In this document: piece by piece, positions 33,912-42,407 of the stretch | Layout of the letters: every line of letters starts with the position of its first letter | Position numbering within the stretch: the first letter of the stretch is position 1 | NCBI GenBank assembly: GCA_017939155.1 | Contig: JAGAZZ010000008.1 | Span: 69,963 to 121,604, forward strand | DNA: 51,642 nt | From: Alphaproteobacteria bacterium | Lineage (GTDB): Bacteria; Pseudomonadota; Alphaproteobacteria; RF32; CAG-239 | Reading direction: 5' to 3' | Notes under the pieces: model-generated | What the model was told of the DNA's origin: nothing | What the model saw: only the letters and a program-made list of their open reading frames with translations | Databases searched by the model: none | Position numbers and translations under genes: made by a program

Positions 33912-36530
33912 TTATCCTAAAAGCTTCTTCCACCAAGCCTTCTTCTTCCCTTCTTCCGGCTCTTCTTGAACCGCAACCGACGCCATGCGCTCTTCAACGT
34001 CTTTACCATTATCGGCATTTTTGTTATAAGGACGTCTGAAGTTCCGCCGTCCTCTGCCGCGCCGTCTGTCAAAATATGAGCGACGCCCATTAGAGCTGTT
34101 TTGCTCCTCTGATGAATTGTCTTCACTCTCTAAAGCCTCTTCATCATCATTGGCAAAATCAGTTTCATCTTCGTCTAATTTAGCGTATGCCGCCGCCGGC
34201 GCATTCGCCGGTTCAGCCTTAGGCTTAGTGGCTTTAATTTTTTCAATCCGGTAATCGGCAATATTTTTAATCGCAGAATCTGCGGAAATGATAATCTCCA
34301 AGCCGTATTTTTCTTCCAAATCAGCCAAAATACGCCGCTTGTGGTTTAAGAGATAAACCGCGGTATCTGCCGGAAGCGTCACAATAAGCTTACCGTACAT
34401 TCCCTTAAAGCCTTCTTCTTCAATTGCCCGCAAAACCAGTGTTGCCCCGCTTTCAGCCGTTCTGGTCACGCCCTGCCCTTTGCAATACGGACAAGGCACA
34501 TAATTACTCTCAACAAAAGAAGAGTGCATCCGCTGGCGCGAAATTTCGAGCAAACCGAAAATACTCATCTTGGCAATCTGAACTTTCGAGCGGTCAGACT
34601 TCATCGCTTCTTTCATCCGTTTTTCAACCGCATGGTTATTAGCCGGTTCGTCCATATCAATAAAATCGACCACAACAAGTCCGGCAAGGTTGCGCATTCT
34701 GAGCTGTTTAGCAATTTCATCGGCCGCTTCCAAGTTCGTCTTGAGCGCGGTTTCTTCAATATCCATTTCATGCGTTGCCCGTCCCGAGTTAACGTCAATA
34801 GACACCAGCGCCTCTGTCGGGTTAATCACCAGATAGCCGCCGCTCGCAAGCTGAACAATCGGGTTATGCAGCTTGTCAAGCTCTTTTTCCACTTGATAAT
34901 GCTGGAACACCGGCAACTCATCAGGCTTGCGGCACTTAATTTTGCGCCCCATATTCGGTGATAAAATCTTGCAAAAGTCTTTTGCTGTTTTATAAGCCTC
35001 GTCACCGTCAATAATCACTTCGCTAATATCTTTGCTGTACATATCGCGAAGCGCACGCTTAATCAAATCCCCCTCTTCATAAATCATCACCGGCGGCTGA
35101 ACGCTGAGCGCCGTGTGGCGAATATGGTTCCAGGTGCGGATAAGATAGTTATAATCTTTAACAATATCCTCTTTCGGCTTATCTTCGCCCGCCGTTCTGA
35201 CAATCAAAGACATCGTATCGGCAAGCGGCAATTCTTTAATAATGTCTTTTAAGCGTTTGCGGTCATTAGCCGAGGTAATCTTGCGCGAAACACCGCCCGA
35301 CTTAATGCGGTTAGGCATTAACACACAATATCTGCCGGCCAAAGATAAATACGTCGTGCAGGCAGCGCCCTTATTGCCGCGTTCTTCTTTAACAATCTGG
35401 ATTAAAAGTGTCTGACCTTCTTTAATCACGTCTTGAATGGCGGAACGATAATAAAGCTTTCTTGAATAAATAAGCTTACGCTGAATTTCAAGATAACGCT
35501 CAAAATCAGCATCATCGCCGTCCTCATCAAAAGAGTCGTCATTATCATCATCAAACTCATCGCCGTCATCATGAGCGTCTTTTTCATCAACTTCTTCAGA
35601 AACCATAGCCCCGGCAGTTCCCGCCGCCTCAGCCGAAACCTTAAACTTTTTGCCGCCACGCCGACCTAAAAAGCGTGCGCCGCGCCGACGACCGTTCCGC
35701 CGCGGTTTATCTTCAGCTTCAGCCTCGCCTTCTGCTTCAACCGCTTCTTCGGCAGGCTCAACCTCATCAGCCGCAACTTCTTCAACATCATCTGCAACAT
35801 CGCCGCCTTTCTCATCACAGCAACACTGTCCGTTCTCAGCACAATGACATTGACCGTCCTCTTGTCTGCAAGCGCAATTTTCATCACAGCCGCAATCAGT
35901 CTTTTTACCACAGCAACAATGCCCATTCTCAGCGCAATGACATTGACCGTCCTCTTGTCTGCAAGCGCAATTTTCATCACAGCCGCAATCAGCCGCTTCA
36001 GCAATCTCTCCATCCGTTGCTTCATCAAAATCAACCGTAGCGCTCACCATAGCCTCAGGCGCTTGCGCCTCAGCCTGAACCGACGGTTCTTCTGTTTGTT
36101 CATCTTCTAAACCGTCTTCTGCCGCTTCGCTTGCCAGCAACGCCTGCTGTCTGGCTTCATATTCGGCCCGCTTCTGCTCACGTTCCAGCTTGCGGCGTTC
36201 TTGTTCGGCTTTGCGCTCTGCGTGAAAACGACGCTTGCGCTCAATAATTTCATCTACTTCCGCTTCAACTTCGGCTTTAACCTCGTCAGAAACGTTGTAA
36301 TAATCCGGATGAATTTCCCCAAAAGCCAAAAAGCCGTGGCGATTCCCGCCGTAATCAACAAACGCCGCCTGCAGCGAGGGTTCGATTCTCACCACTTTCG
36401 CATTAAAAATATTACCTTTAATTTGTTTTTTTGCGCTTGATTCAAACGCGACGTCTTCAATTTTGTTCCCGTCTAAAATGACAACGCGGGTTTCTTCCGG
36501 CTGCGTGTCATCAATTAACATTTTTTTCAT
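33912..36530 (-). CDS. rne: Ribonuclease E/G with cysteine-rich insertion in the S1 domain
   Basis: Endoribonuclease that starts mRNA decay and processes rRNA. The 872-residue product opens directly with the S1 domain (KGNIFNAKVVRIEPSLQAAF, DYGGNRHGFLAF). The domain is interrupted at about residue 80 by an insertion of about 275 residues and resumes at SAIQDVIKEGQTLLIQIVKE. Catalytic D579 (SIDVNSGRATHE) and D622 (DFIDMD) and the zinc-link C680-x2-C683 (CPYCKGQG) are intact. The insertion contains a charged coiled-coil stretch, a tandem cysteine-rich repeat (181-242) and acidic/basic runs. The C-terminal scaffold is short, Arg-rich (RRRGRGRRNFRRP) and ends KKAWWKKLLG. A leader of about 235 nt precedes it. 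Confidence 0.93.
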   Translation of the reverse strand: MKKMLIDDTQPEETRVVILDGNKIEDVAFESSAKKQIKGNIFNAKVVRIEPSLQAAFVDYGGNRHGFLAFGEIHPDYYNVSDEVKAEVEAEVDEIIERKRRFHAERKAEQERRKLEREQKRAEYEARQQALLASEAAEDGLEDEQTEEPSVQAEAQAPEAMVSATVDFDEATDGEIAEAADCGCDENCACRQEDGQCHCAENGHCCCGKKTDCGCDENCACRQEDGQCHCAENGQCCCDEKGGDVADDVEEVAADEVEPAEEAVEAEGEAEAEDKPRRNGRRRGARFLGRRGGKKFKVSAEAAGTAGAMVSEEVDEKDAHDDGDEFDDDNDDSFDEDGDDADFERYLEIQRKLIYSRKLYYRSAIQDVIKEGQTLLIQIVKEERGNKGAACTTYLSLAGRYCVLMPNRIKSGGVSRKITSANDRKRLKDIIKELPLADTMSLIVRTAGEDKPKEDIVKDYNYLIRTWNHIRHTALSVQPPVMIYEEGDLIKRALRDMYSKDISEVIIDGDEAYKTAKDFCKILSPNMGRKIKCRKPDELPVFQHYQVEKELDKLHNPIVQLASGGYLVINPTEALVSIDVNSGRATHEMDIEETALKTNLEAADEIAKQLRMRNLAGLVVVDFIDMDEPANNHAVEKRMKEAMKSDRSKVQIAKMSIFGLLEISRQRMHSSFVESNYVPCPYCKGQGVTRTAESGATLVLRAIEEEGFKGMYGKLIVTLPADTAVYLLNHKRRILADLEEKYGLEIIISADSAIKNIADYRIEKIKATKPKAEPANAPAAAYAKLDEDETDFANDDEEALESEDNSSEEQNSSNGRRSYFDRRRGRGRRNFRRPYNKNADNGKDVEERMASVAVQEEPEEGKKKAWWKKLLG
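35805..35990 (-). repeat. Tandem 93-bp repeat inside rne encoding a metallothionein-like segment
   Basis: Two adjacent 93-bp units encode residues 181-211 and 212-242 of RNase E. Each has nine cysteines in CxC, CxC, CxC and CCC clusters (CGCDENCAC, QCHCAENG, CCC). The units differ at few positions, so the duplication is recent or actively kept uniform. Confidence 0.9.
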
Positions 36531-36766
36531 AGCCTAAATACCTCAACTAATAATTATCGCCCCGTACTTCTCGGGCGATACGGTTTAATTCTCTTTTTGC
36601 TTTATGCGCAAACAAGCGGGGTTTATTGTTTATTGCTTACATACCGCAAATTCTGCGCCAATATCTGCCATCACTTTAACATCTCAAAAAAAGACAAAGC
36701 GCTGATATGAAATTTAACTTAACGTAAACGCCGTTGCTTTTTTATTTACAGAAATAAGCAGACATC
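36531..36766 (-). promoter_or_regulatory. Long 5' leader of rne
   Basis: Between the rne promoter and its start lie about 235 nt without a substantial gene. ATCGCCC (36556-36562) and GGGCGAT (36573-36579) form a 7-bp hairpin about 25 nt before the ATG, and GCGCA/TGCGC arms farther up can close a larger loop. E. coli rne is autoregulated through its 5' UTR; the same is inferred here only from length and structure. The rest of the 408-bp gap to the next gene holds two divergent promoters. Confidence 0.4.
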
Positions 36767-36772
36767 CCCTCC

Positions 36773-36801
36773 TTTATATTTCCCTTTTTTTAACTTGGCA
36801 A
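36773..36801 (-). promoter_or_regulatory. Promoter of rne
   Basis: Minus strand: TTGCCA (36801-36796), 17 bp, TATAAA (36778-36773). Confidence 0.5.
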
Positions 36802-36862
36802 GCAAAATATCACTTTTTTTCAATTTTTTGCCCTCTTTTCTTTAGTCTAAACAAAAAAAATA

Positions 36863-36891
36863 TTGACAAAATTAATTTTCCCGACTATACT
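36863..36891 (+). promoter_or_regulatory. Promoter of the SPFH operon
   Basis: Perfect TTGACA (36863-36868), 17 bp, TATACT (36886-36891), 47 bp before the ATG. Confidence 0.7.
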
Positions 36892-36938
36892 GCCTACCGA
36901 TAAAATATTATTTTAAACTAATTAAATATACAATCATT

Positions 36939-37832
36939 ATGAAACAAGCAAAATTTTTGTGGAGATTGACAATTCTTGTCTTTATCCTTTTAGGCGTAAT
37001 CTCGGTTGCGCAAGACTTTTTTGTTAAAGTATCTCCCGGACAACGCGCGGTAAAAACCAAATGGGGCGCCATAGTTGACTCAACTTACGCGCCGGGTCTT
37101 GTTTTCAACATTCCGTATTCAAAAGGCTTAGGCAACGATGTTCTTCTTGTAGACATCAAACCTCAACGCTATGAATACGCCTTCACTGTTCGCACCAAAG
37201 ACCTCCAGCAGTTAAACATTAAATGCGCGGTCTTATGCGAAATGAATGACAAAACAGTTCACAAGCTCTATGACAAATACCAAAGTTATGACGCTTATGA
37301 ACAAAAGATTATCAAAGATTTGGTCAACCGCACCATGTTCACGCTCTCCTCATTTGTCGATGTATGGTCTTTTATGGGCTCAAAAGAAACTCCGTTAACC
37401 GAAGCCGTGCAATATATCATTGCCGACCAGTTAAAAAACGAAAATCTGATGAGCGCCAAAAATTTCAGCCTCTTAGACTATAAAGCCTCCAAGGAGTTTG
37501 AAAAGCTGGTCGAACAAACCGTGCAAACCAAACAAGGCATAACTCTTGAAACCTACAAGGTTGAAATGGCTAAAAAGGCAACTGAGCGCGTGCTCGAAGA
37601 AGCCCGTCAGGTTTATGAAAAAATGGCGGCTGTAGCGAAAGCCAACGGTTTGGAAACCCAAATCAAGGCGGCCGCGGTGCAAAACAATCCGTTCATAGCG
37701 CAATATGAAACGGCTAAAGCTCTGCAAAAATGGAACGGTGAAATCACGCTGCCACAAACGCTGACAATTATGAAAGGCGCTAACGAAAATGGTGGTTTTC
37801 CTCTCCTTCCCTTTATGAAAATCGGTAAATAA
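36939..37832 (+). CDS. Prohibitin-like SPFH (band 7) membrane protein
   Basis: The 297-residue product has an N-terminal TM anchor (about 7-25) followed by an SPFH domain (KVSPGQRAVKTKWGAIVDSTYAPGLVF at the start, typical of prohibitin/HflC types) and a coiled-coil region rich in Lys, Glu and Ala (about 200-245: YKVEMAKKATERVLEEARQ). SPFH proteins form large membrane rings that organise proteases or lipids. It is not in an hflK-hflC pair; instead a small two-TM protein follows 20 bp downstream. The leader has a near-consensus promoter but no SD before the ATG. It is divergent from rne. Confidence 0.85.
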   Translation: MKQAKFLWRLTILVFILLGVISVAQDFFVKVSPGQRAVKTKWGAIVDSTYAPGLVFNIPYSKGLGNDVLLVDIKPQRYEYAFTVRTKDLQQLNIKCAVLCEMNDKTVHKLYDKYQSYDAYEQKIIKDLVNRTMFTLSSFVDVWSFMGSKETPLTEAVQYIIADQLKNENLMSAKNFSLLDYKASKEFEKLVEQTVQTKQGITLETYKVEMAKKATERVLEEARQVYEKMAAVAKANGLETQIKAAAVQNNPFIAQYETAKALQKWNGEITLPQTLTIMKGANENGGFPLLPFMKIGK

Positions 37833-37852
37833 ACTAAAAAAACACATCAATT

Positions 37853-38245
37853 ATGATTTATCTTATTATCGCATTTGCACTTTGGGTGGGCGGAAAAATA
37901 TTCTTTTACAACCCCAAAGCAATAGAGGAATCCCTTGCTGAAACAGTAGCGGCAACCCTCATAGTTACAGTTATCTTCTTCGTCTTGCCTGCTCTTTTTT
38001 TCATCGATAATGACGAAAAAGAAGAAGCAGTAAAAAAAGTGACCTTGACAGTAACCGACCGTGTTGAAAAGGAAACTACAGGTCTTCTACGCTTCTCAGA
38101 CGGTTTTACACAAAAGTTCCATCTTTCAATAGGTGACGAGGAGTGGAGAATTGTCAAGAAAGGCGACAAAATCCAAAAACTGATTTATTCAAACGGTGAG
38201 TGCGAATACACCCCCGTCTTTGATGAATCACCTATCTCAGAATAA
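37853..38245 (+). CDS. Small two-TM protein co-transcribed with the SPFH gene
   Basis: The 130-residue product has two TM segments (about 2-18 and 30-51) and a soluble C-terminal domain of about 75 residues with alternating polar and hydrophobic strands (KVTLTVTDRVEKETTGLLRF, EWRIVKKGDKIQKLIYSNGE). No family recognised. The NfeD-type OB-fold partners of SPFH proteins have a comparable plan (TM segments followed by a small beta domain), so it may play that role; the resemblance is architectural only. No SD precedes the ATG. A terminator follows directly. Confidence 0.6.
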   Translation: MIYLIIAFALWVGGKIFFYNPKAIEESLAETVAATLIVTVIFFVLPALFFIDNDEKEEAVKKVTLTVTDRVEKETTGLLRFSDGFTQKFHLSIGDEEWRIVKKGDKIQKLIYSNGECEYTPVFDESPISE

Positions 38246-38247
38246 AA

Positions 38248-38277
38248 AAAGCAGCCCTCACCGGCTGCTTTTTTTTA
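38248..38277 (+). terminator. Terminator of the SPFH operon
   Basis: AGCAGCC and GGCTGCT pair around CTCACC, followed by eight T. Confidence 0.85.
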
Positions 38278-38367
38278 TTTTTCCCAAACAATATTAAGAG
38301 AAGCTTGCTTGGCATATCTGGACTTTTTCCCGTCTGTAATACCGCAAAAAGGAAAAACTCTCTTTTA

Positions 38368-38506
38368 GTGAGTCATTGCGAGCCCCGCGACGTCAGGAGC
38401 ACAAAGGCGAAGCAATCCATAACTCGTGCGAAGCACACCTTATCTAATCATAGCCGCAACAACACTTAGTTGTTGCTACAAGTAGAAAAGCGCAGCTTTT
38501 CGTAGC
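38368..38506. repeat. REP-like units between the SPFH operon and lon
   Basis: The gap 38246-38603 holds the SPFH terminator, one REP-like unit starting GAGTCATTGCGAGCCCCGCG and ending GCAATCCATAACTCGTGCG, and a unit ACTTAGTTGTTGCTACAAGT ... CGTAGCGG that also occurs near 50.4, 50.7 and 51.6 kb. It runs directly into GTAC-core copy E. Confidence 0.7.
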
Positions 38507-38624
38507 GGTAGAAAATTTTGTGAAATAGCCGTGGGAGCCTACCAAAGGGCAGGAGCGTACAAATAGGTACGTGACTGTCCTGCAGAGTAGCCCCTCCCGC
38601 GAGCTAGTTTGCAATATTTTCCCC
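38507..38624. repeat. GTAC-core nested palindrome, copy E (overlapping the 3' end of lon)
   Basis: Arms: GAAAAttTTG with CAAtaTTTTC, TAGC with GCTA, GGGAG with CTCCC, GCAGGA with TCCTGC, around GTAC-aaatag-GTAC. Its right end overlaps the lon stop codon and encodes the last seven residues of Lon. The right outer arm TTTTCCCCTTTA is shared with copy D. Confidence 0.75.
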
Positions 38625-41066
38625 TTTATGCTGTGTCGTGGTGCAGGCAGAGGGCAACTCTATGCTATGCACCGGACACTCTAACGCCTCTTCCAAAACC
38701 GTTGACACATTCTCTGCCAACACAATCCTAAGCTCTTTTTTGACAATCTCGGGCAAATCTGCCAAATCTTTCTCGTTGCCTTTGGGGATAATCACGGTCT
38801 TAATACCACCGCGAAGCGCGGATAACAGCTTTTCTTTCAAACCGCCAATCGGCAAAACCCGCCCTTGCAGCGTAATCTCACCGGTCATCGCCACATCGGA
38901 TTTAACCGGAATTTTGGTAAACACGGAAACAAGCGTTGTAAACATTGTCACACCGGCAGACGGTCCGTCTTTTGGCGTTGCACCCTCGGGAACATGAACG
39001 TGAACATCAGTCTTTTCAAACACACTCGGGTCAATGCCAAGCGACAGCGCCCTTGAACGCACCACCGAATACGCCGTGTCGATAGATTCTTTCATCACAT
39101 CACCCAATTTACCGGTTTGTTTAACCACACCTTTACCCGGCATATCCACCGCTTCGATAAACAGCATATCGCCGCCTACTTCCGTCCACGCCAAACCGGT
39201 GGTCACGCCGATATGGTTCTTTTCTTCGCGCATACCGTAATGGTAAATCTTCACACCCAAATATTTTTCCAACTCTTTCTCGGTCACTCTGATAGGTAGT
39301 TCCACCTCTTTATCAAGCAAAATCTCTTTGGCGCACTTTCTGGCAATAGAGGCAAGCTTTCTCTCCAAATTTCTAACCCCGGATTCCGACGTATAATAGC
39401 GCACAATATCCACAATTGCCTCATCGCTGATAAAGAGCTCCTCAGGTTCAATCGCATTTTCCTTAAACACCTTCGGGATTAAATGCCGTTTGGCAATCTC
39501 CACCTTTTCCTGCTCGGTGTATCCGTCAATATGGATAATTTCCATTCTATCCAAAAGCGGACGCGGCATATTAAGCGAGTTTGCGGTTGTCACAAACATC
39601 ACCTTAGAGAGGTCATAATCCACATCTAAATAATGGTCGTTAAAGGTTGCGTTCTGCTCTGGGTCTAAAACCTCCAAAAGCGCTGATGACGGGTCACCGC
39701 GCCAATCAGCCCCGAGCTTGTCAATTTCATCTAATAAAAACAGCGGGTTTGACGTGCCGACTTTTTTCAAATTCTGTAAAATTTTACCCGGCATTGCCCC
39801 GATATATGTCCGCCGGTGCCCGCGAATTTCCGCCTCGTCACGCATACCGCCCAACGCCGCGCGAACAAACTTGCGCCCCGTGGCTCTGGCAATCGACCGT
39901 CCGAGAGAAGTTTTACCGACACCGGGCGCTCCCACCAAACACAAAATCGGGCTTTTAAGCGACTTTGAGCGATTTTGTACCGCCAAATATTCAATAATCC
40001 GCTCTTTAACCTTATCAAGCCCGTAATGGTCTTCGTCTAAAACATCAATCGCTTTTTGCAAATCATGGTTAATCGGCGAATACTTGCCCCATGGCAAATC
40101 CAAAAGCCAGTCAAGATAATTGCGGATAATCGTCCCCTCAGGTCCCATCGGTCCCGCGGCTTTAAGCTTTTTAAGCTCGGAAAGCGCTTTAGCTTTAGCT
40201 TCCTTAGAAAGCTTGGTCGTTTCAATTTTTTTCTGATAAGTGTTGAGTTCATCTTCTTCCGGATTATCCGACCCGCTCATTTCTTTTTGAATGGCTTTCA
40301 TCTGCTCATTAAGGTAATAGTCGCGCTGGTTCTTTTCCATCTGTACGCGCACGCGCTCTTTGATTTTATTTTCAACCGAAACCCTGGCTCCTTCTTTTGA
40401 AAGCACGCCAATCATCCGCTCCAGCATTTCTTTTTGCGAGCGGCACTCCAGCAACTCCTGTTTATCCTCAACCCGCAAATCAAGCGCGCTCATCATCATC
40501 GCGATAAGCTCTTTAACGTCTTTTCCTTCGGGATGGGACAAGCTGATAAGCCCCTCTTTGGAAATTTTGGAATAATCCAGCGTTTGTTTTTTAAATTCAT
40601 CGCATAAAAGCACGGTCAGCGCGTTCAGCTCTTCAACCGAAACATTTTTATTATCATCGTCAAACGCTTCAATAAATGCGGTATAATATTTTCCTTTAGT
40701 GTTAAGTTTCACCACCTTGATTCGCCGCATCGCCTCAACTGCCAAATTAAGCGTGCCGTCCGGCATCACAACATAGCGGTGAATCTTAGCGAGCACGCCC
40801 ACTTGGTACAAATCATCAGCTTTGGGTGTTTCTGTCATCGCCTCTTTTTGCGTTAACAAAACAATCGGCTCGCCAGCCTGATACGCCGCTTGCGCCGCTT
40901 TAAGCGAAATGGTGCGCCCGATAAACAGTGACGCGGTATTTTTTTCAAACACCACCATATCCCGTAGCGCCAAAACCGGATATTCCCTATCCTCCAGAAC
41001 AACTTGTCCCCCCTCATTTTCCTCACTCATCTTCGCCATTTCTTCCTCATATTGCGTGCGGCTCAT
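38604..41066 (-). CDS. lon: ATP-dependent protease La (Lon)
   Basis: AAA+ serine protease that degrades misfolded and regulatory proteins; in alphaproteobacteria it also destroys CcrM and DnaA (established for Caulobacter). The 820-residue product has the N-terminal substrate domain (EYPVLALRDMVVFEKNTASL), Walker A in LVGAPGVGKTSLGRSIA, Walker B in FLLDEIDKLGADW, and the Ser-Lys dyad S703 (KDGPSAGVTMFT) and about K746 (LPIGGLKEKLLSAL). Two adjacent ATGs are possible; the second (41066) has the better distance to AAGGA. The final KGENIAN and the stop are encoded by a palindromic repeat, so the extreme C-terminus is not ancestral. Confidence 0.95.
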   Translation of the reverse strand: MSRTQYEEEMAKMSEENEGGQVVLEDREYPVLALRDMVVFEKNTASLFIGRTISLKAAQAAYQAGEPIVLLTQKEAMTETPKADDLYQVGVLAKIHRYVVMPDGTLNLAVEAMRRIKVVKLNTKGKYYTAFIEAFDDDNKNVSVEELNALTVLLCDEFKKQTLDYSKISKEGLISLSHPEGKDVKELIAMMMSALDLRVEDKQELLECRSQKEMLERMIGVLSKEGARVSVENKIKERVRVQMEKNQRDYYLNEQMKAIQKEMSGSDNPEEDELNTYQKKIETTKLSKEAKAKALSELKKLKAAGPMGPEGTIIRNYLDWLLDLPWGKYSPINHDLQKAIDVLDEDHYGLDKVKERIIEYLAVQNRSKSLKSPILCLVGAPGVGKTSLGRSIARATGRKFVRAALGGMRDEAEIRGHRRTYIGAMPGKILQNLKKVGTSNPLFLLDEIDKLGADWRGDPSSALLEVLDPEQNATFNDHYLDVDYDLSKVMFVTTANSLNMPRPLLDRMEIIHIDGYTEQEKVEIAKRHLIPKVFKENAIEPEELFISDEAIVDIVRYYTSESGVRNLERKLASIARKCAKEILLDKEVELPIRVTEKELEKYLGVKIYHYGMREEKNHIGVTTGLAWTEVGGDMLFIEAVDMPGKGVVKQTGKLGDVMKESIDTAYSVVRSRALSLGIDPSVFEKTDVHVHVPEGATPKDGPSAGVTMFTTLVSVFTKIPVKSDVAMTGEITLQGRVLPIGGLKEKLLSALRGGIKTVIIPKGNEKDLADLPEIVKKELRIVLAENVSTVLEEALECPVHSIELPSACTTTQHKGENIAN

Positions 41067-41145
41067 CATAAAATCCTTACAAAAACATTAAACAAAAAAG
41101 CATAGTCCCAAAAACTTACCTAAAAGCAGATATTTCTTTTAAGGT

Positions 41146-41174
41146 TATATAGTTTCCCTCAACACAATCTGCAA
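41146..41174 (-). promoter_or_regulatory. Candidate lon promoter
   Basis: Minus strand: TTGCAG (41174-41169), 17 bp, TATATA (41151-41146), about 80 bp before lon. The -35 is weak. Confidence 0.35.
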
Positions 41175-41236
41175 TAGCTTAAGGTTATTTTGCCCGCAAA
41201 AAATAACTTTACAACCGGGCTCTTAAGTTATCCCAC

Positions 41237-41260
41237 AAAAAAAGGGAGCCAAAGCCCCCT
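41237..41260 (-). terminator. Terminator of the WG-like gene
   Basis: Minus strand: GGGGGC, loop TTTG, GCTCCC, then seven T. Confidence 0.8.
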
Positions 41261-41263
41261 TTT

Positions 41264-42277
41264 TCAGTTCTCATCAGATGAAAACACGCATCCGTTGCGG
41301 TTAAACAGCTCGAGTTTCGGACCGTTGTGTTCAAACAAAGCAAACTCTTTGTAATCAGAAACCAAGCAGTAGCCGTCGCCGACAACTTCCATCTTGTCGT
41401 TAAAAAGCCTGCCCGACACCTGCTCTGCAGAAACAAGATAAAAGTTTCCCGCTTTCTGCAACTCCCAAACGCTGACCTTGGTGACAATGCCGTTTTGGTC
41501 ATAAAGTCCGACAATCCGGTGACCGGGTTCTTCAAACACGATAAAGCGCCCGTCTGCCAAAAATGTAGCGTCTTTGACTTTAACGCTCATCACGTCGCCG
41601 TTAGCCTCAAACATCTGTGCGCAGTCATCTTCGTAAGTTTTCAGCACGAACCTGCCGTTTGCAAACTCACAAACCTCCGAAACAACATTTTTGGCGATGA
41701 TTTTCTTGTCAAGCCTGACCACATCATAGGCGCAGTCATCAGGATGTTCAAGTAACATACAACCGTCACCCACCACCGCTAAGAGATTTGACACTGCGTC
41801 ATAAAATCTACCGTTTGGCAAATAGAAATTGACAACATTACCATTGCCGTCTTTGTCTTCATCCACGCAATAGCCGGCATTAAACACCTGACACCAACCA
41901 TAGCCCTCGGCCATAAGTTTGTGGTCTGCGTTAAACAGCCGTTTGTTTCCGCCGCATTCCAGCTCATACCAGTCATTGGCAAAAACCTGCACATCCTCAA
42001 TCTCCGAGCATACCGGTTCAAACAGTTCGTTATAAAGGGTATACCCTTCACCGGCGTTCTCTTTTAAGAGAGAATAGCCGTTCGCCAAAACAGCACCTTG
42101 TTCAAAAAACCGTTGTCCCGGCAAAAAAATCTGCCCCTGCTTATTAAACACATAGCAGAGCTTTCCTTTTTCTTCTGCGGTAACAACAGAAAAACTGCCG
42201 TTCTCGAACAAAGTCATCTCTTCCACCGGGCGACCTTTAAAACGATACGCCGTCTGTGTTAAATCAATCTGTACCAT
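41264..42277 (-). CDS. WG-like beta-repeat protein
   Basis: The 337-residue soluble product has many short beta-type repeats of about 25-30 residues built on F/Y-x-NG-x and G-D-G-Y-x-L patterns, for example AVVGDGCMLLEHPDD, EFANGRFVLKTYEDD, FLADGRFIVFEEPG and EVVGDGYCLVSDYKEF. This resembles WG (KWG-type) repeat or propeller-like proteins, by pattern only. The ATG at 42277 is preceded by an AT-rich stretch without SD; an upstream in-frame extension is hydrophobic but looks like translated leader. A terminator follows. No neighbour suggests a function. Confidence 0.55.
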   Translation of the reverse strand: MVQIDLTQTAYRFKGRPVEEMTLFENGSFSVVTAEEKGKLCYVFNKQGQIFLPGQRFFEQGAVLANGYSLLKENAGEGYTLYNELFEPVCSEIEDVQVFANDWYELECGGNKRLFNADHKLMAEGYGWCQVFNAGYCVDEDKDGNGNVVNFYLPNGRFYDAVSNLLAVVGDGCMLLEHPDDCAYDVVRLDKKIIAKNVVSEVCEFANGRFVLKTYEDDCAQMFEANGDVMSVKVKDATFLADGRFIVFEEPGHRIVGLYDQNGIVTKVSVWELQKAGNFYLVSAEQVSGRLFNDKMEVVGDGYCLVSDYKEFALFEHNGPKLELFNRNGCVFSSDEN

Positions 42278-42407
42278 AGCTAAAAAATTTAAATAATAAT
42301 AAAAAATGTCAAAAAAGATAATACCGCAAAATCTCCCGCTTGTCAACCAAAAAATCCAACCATTAGCTTTCTTTTCCTCCTTGCCGCAAAAGGCATAACC
42401 ATTTTTA

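Noticed and set aside
36380..36400. tRNA T-arm-like sequence GGTTCGATTCTCACC
   Set aside because: It lies within conserved rne codons (RIEPSLQ) and no acceptor or anticodon arm can be folded around it. A similar hit in valS near 49066 is rejected for the same reason.
36740..36770. Mini-frame MSAYFCK with GGAGGGG in the rne leader, possible leader peptide
   Set aside because: The SD would coincide with the predicted transcription start, so the mRNA would not carry it in full.
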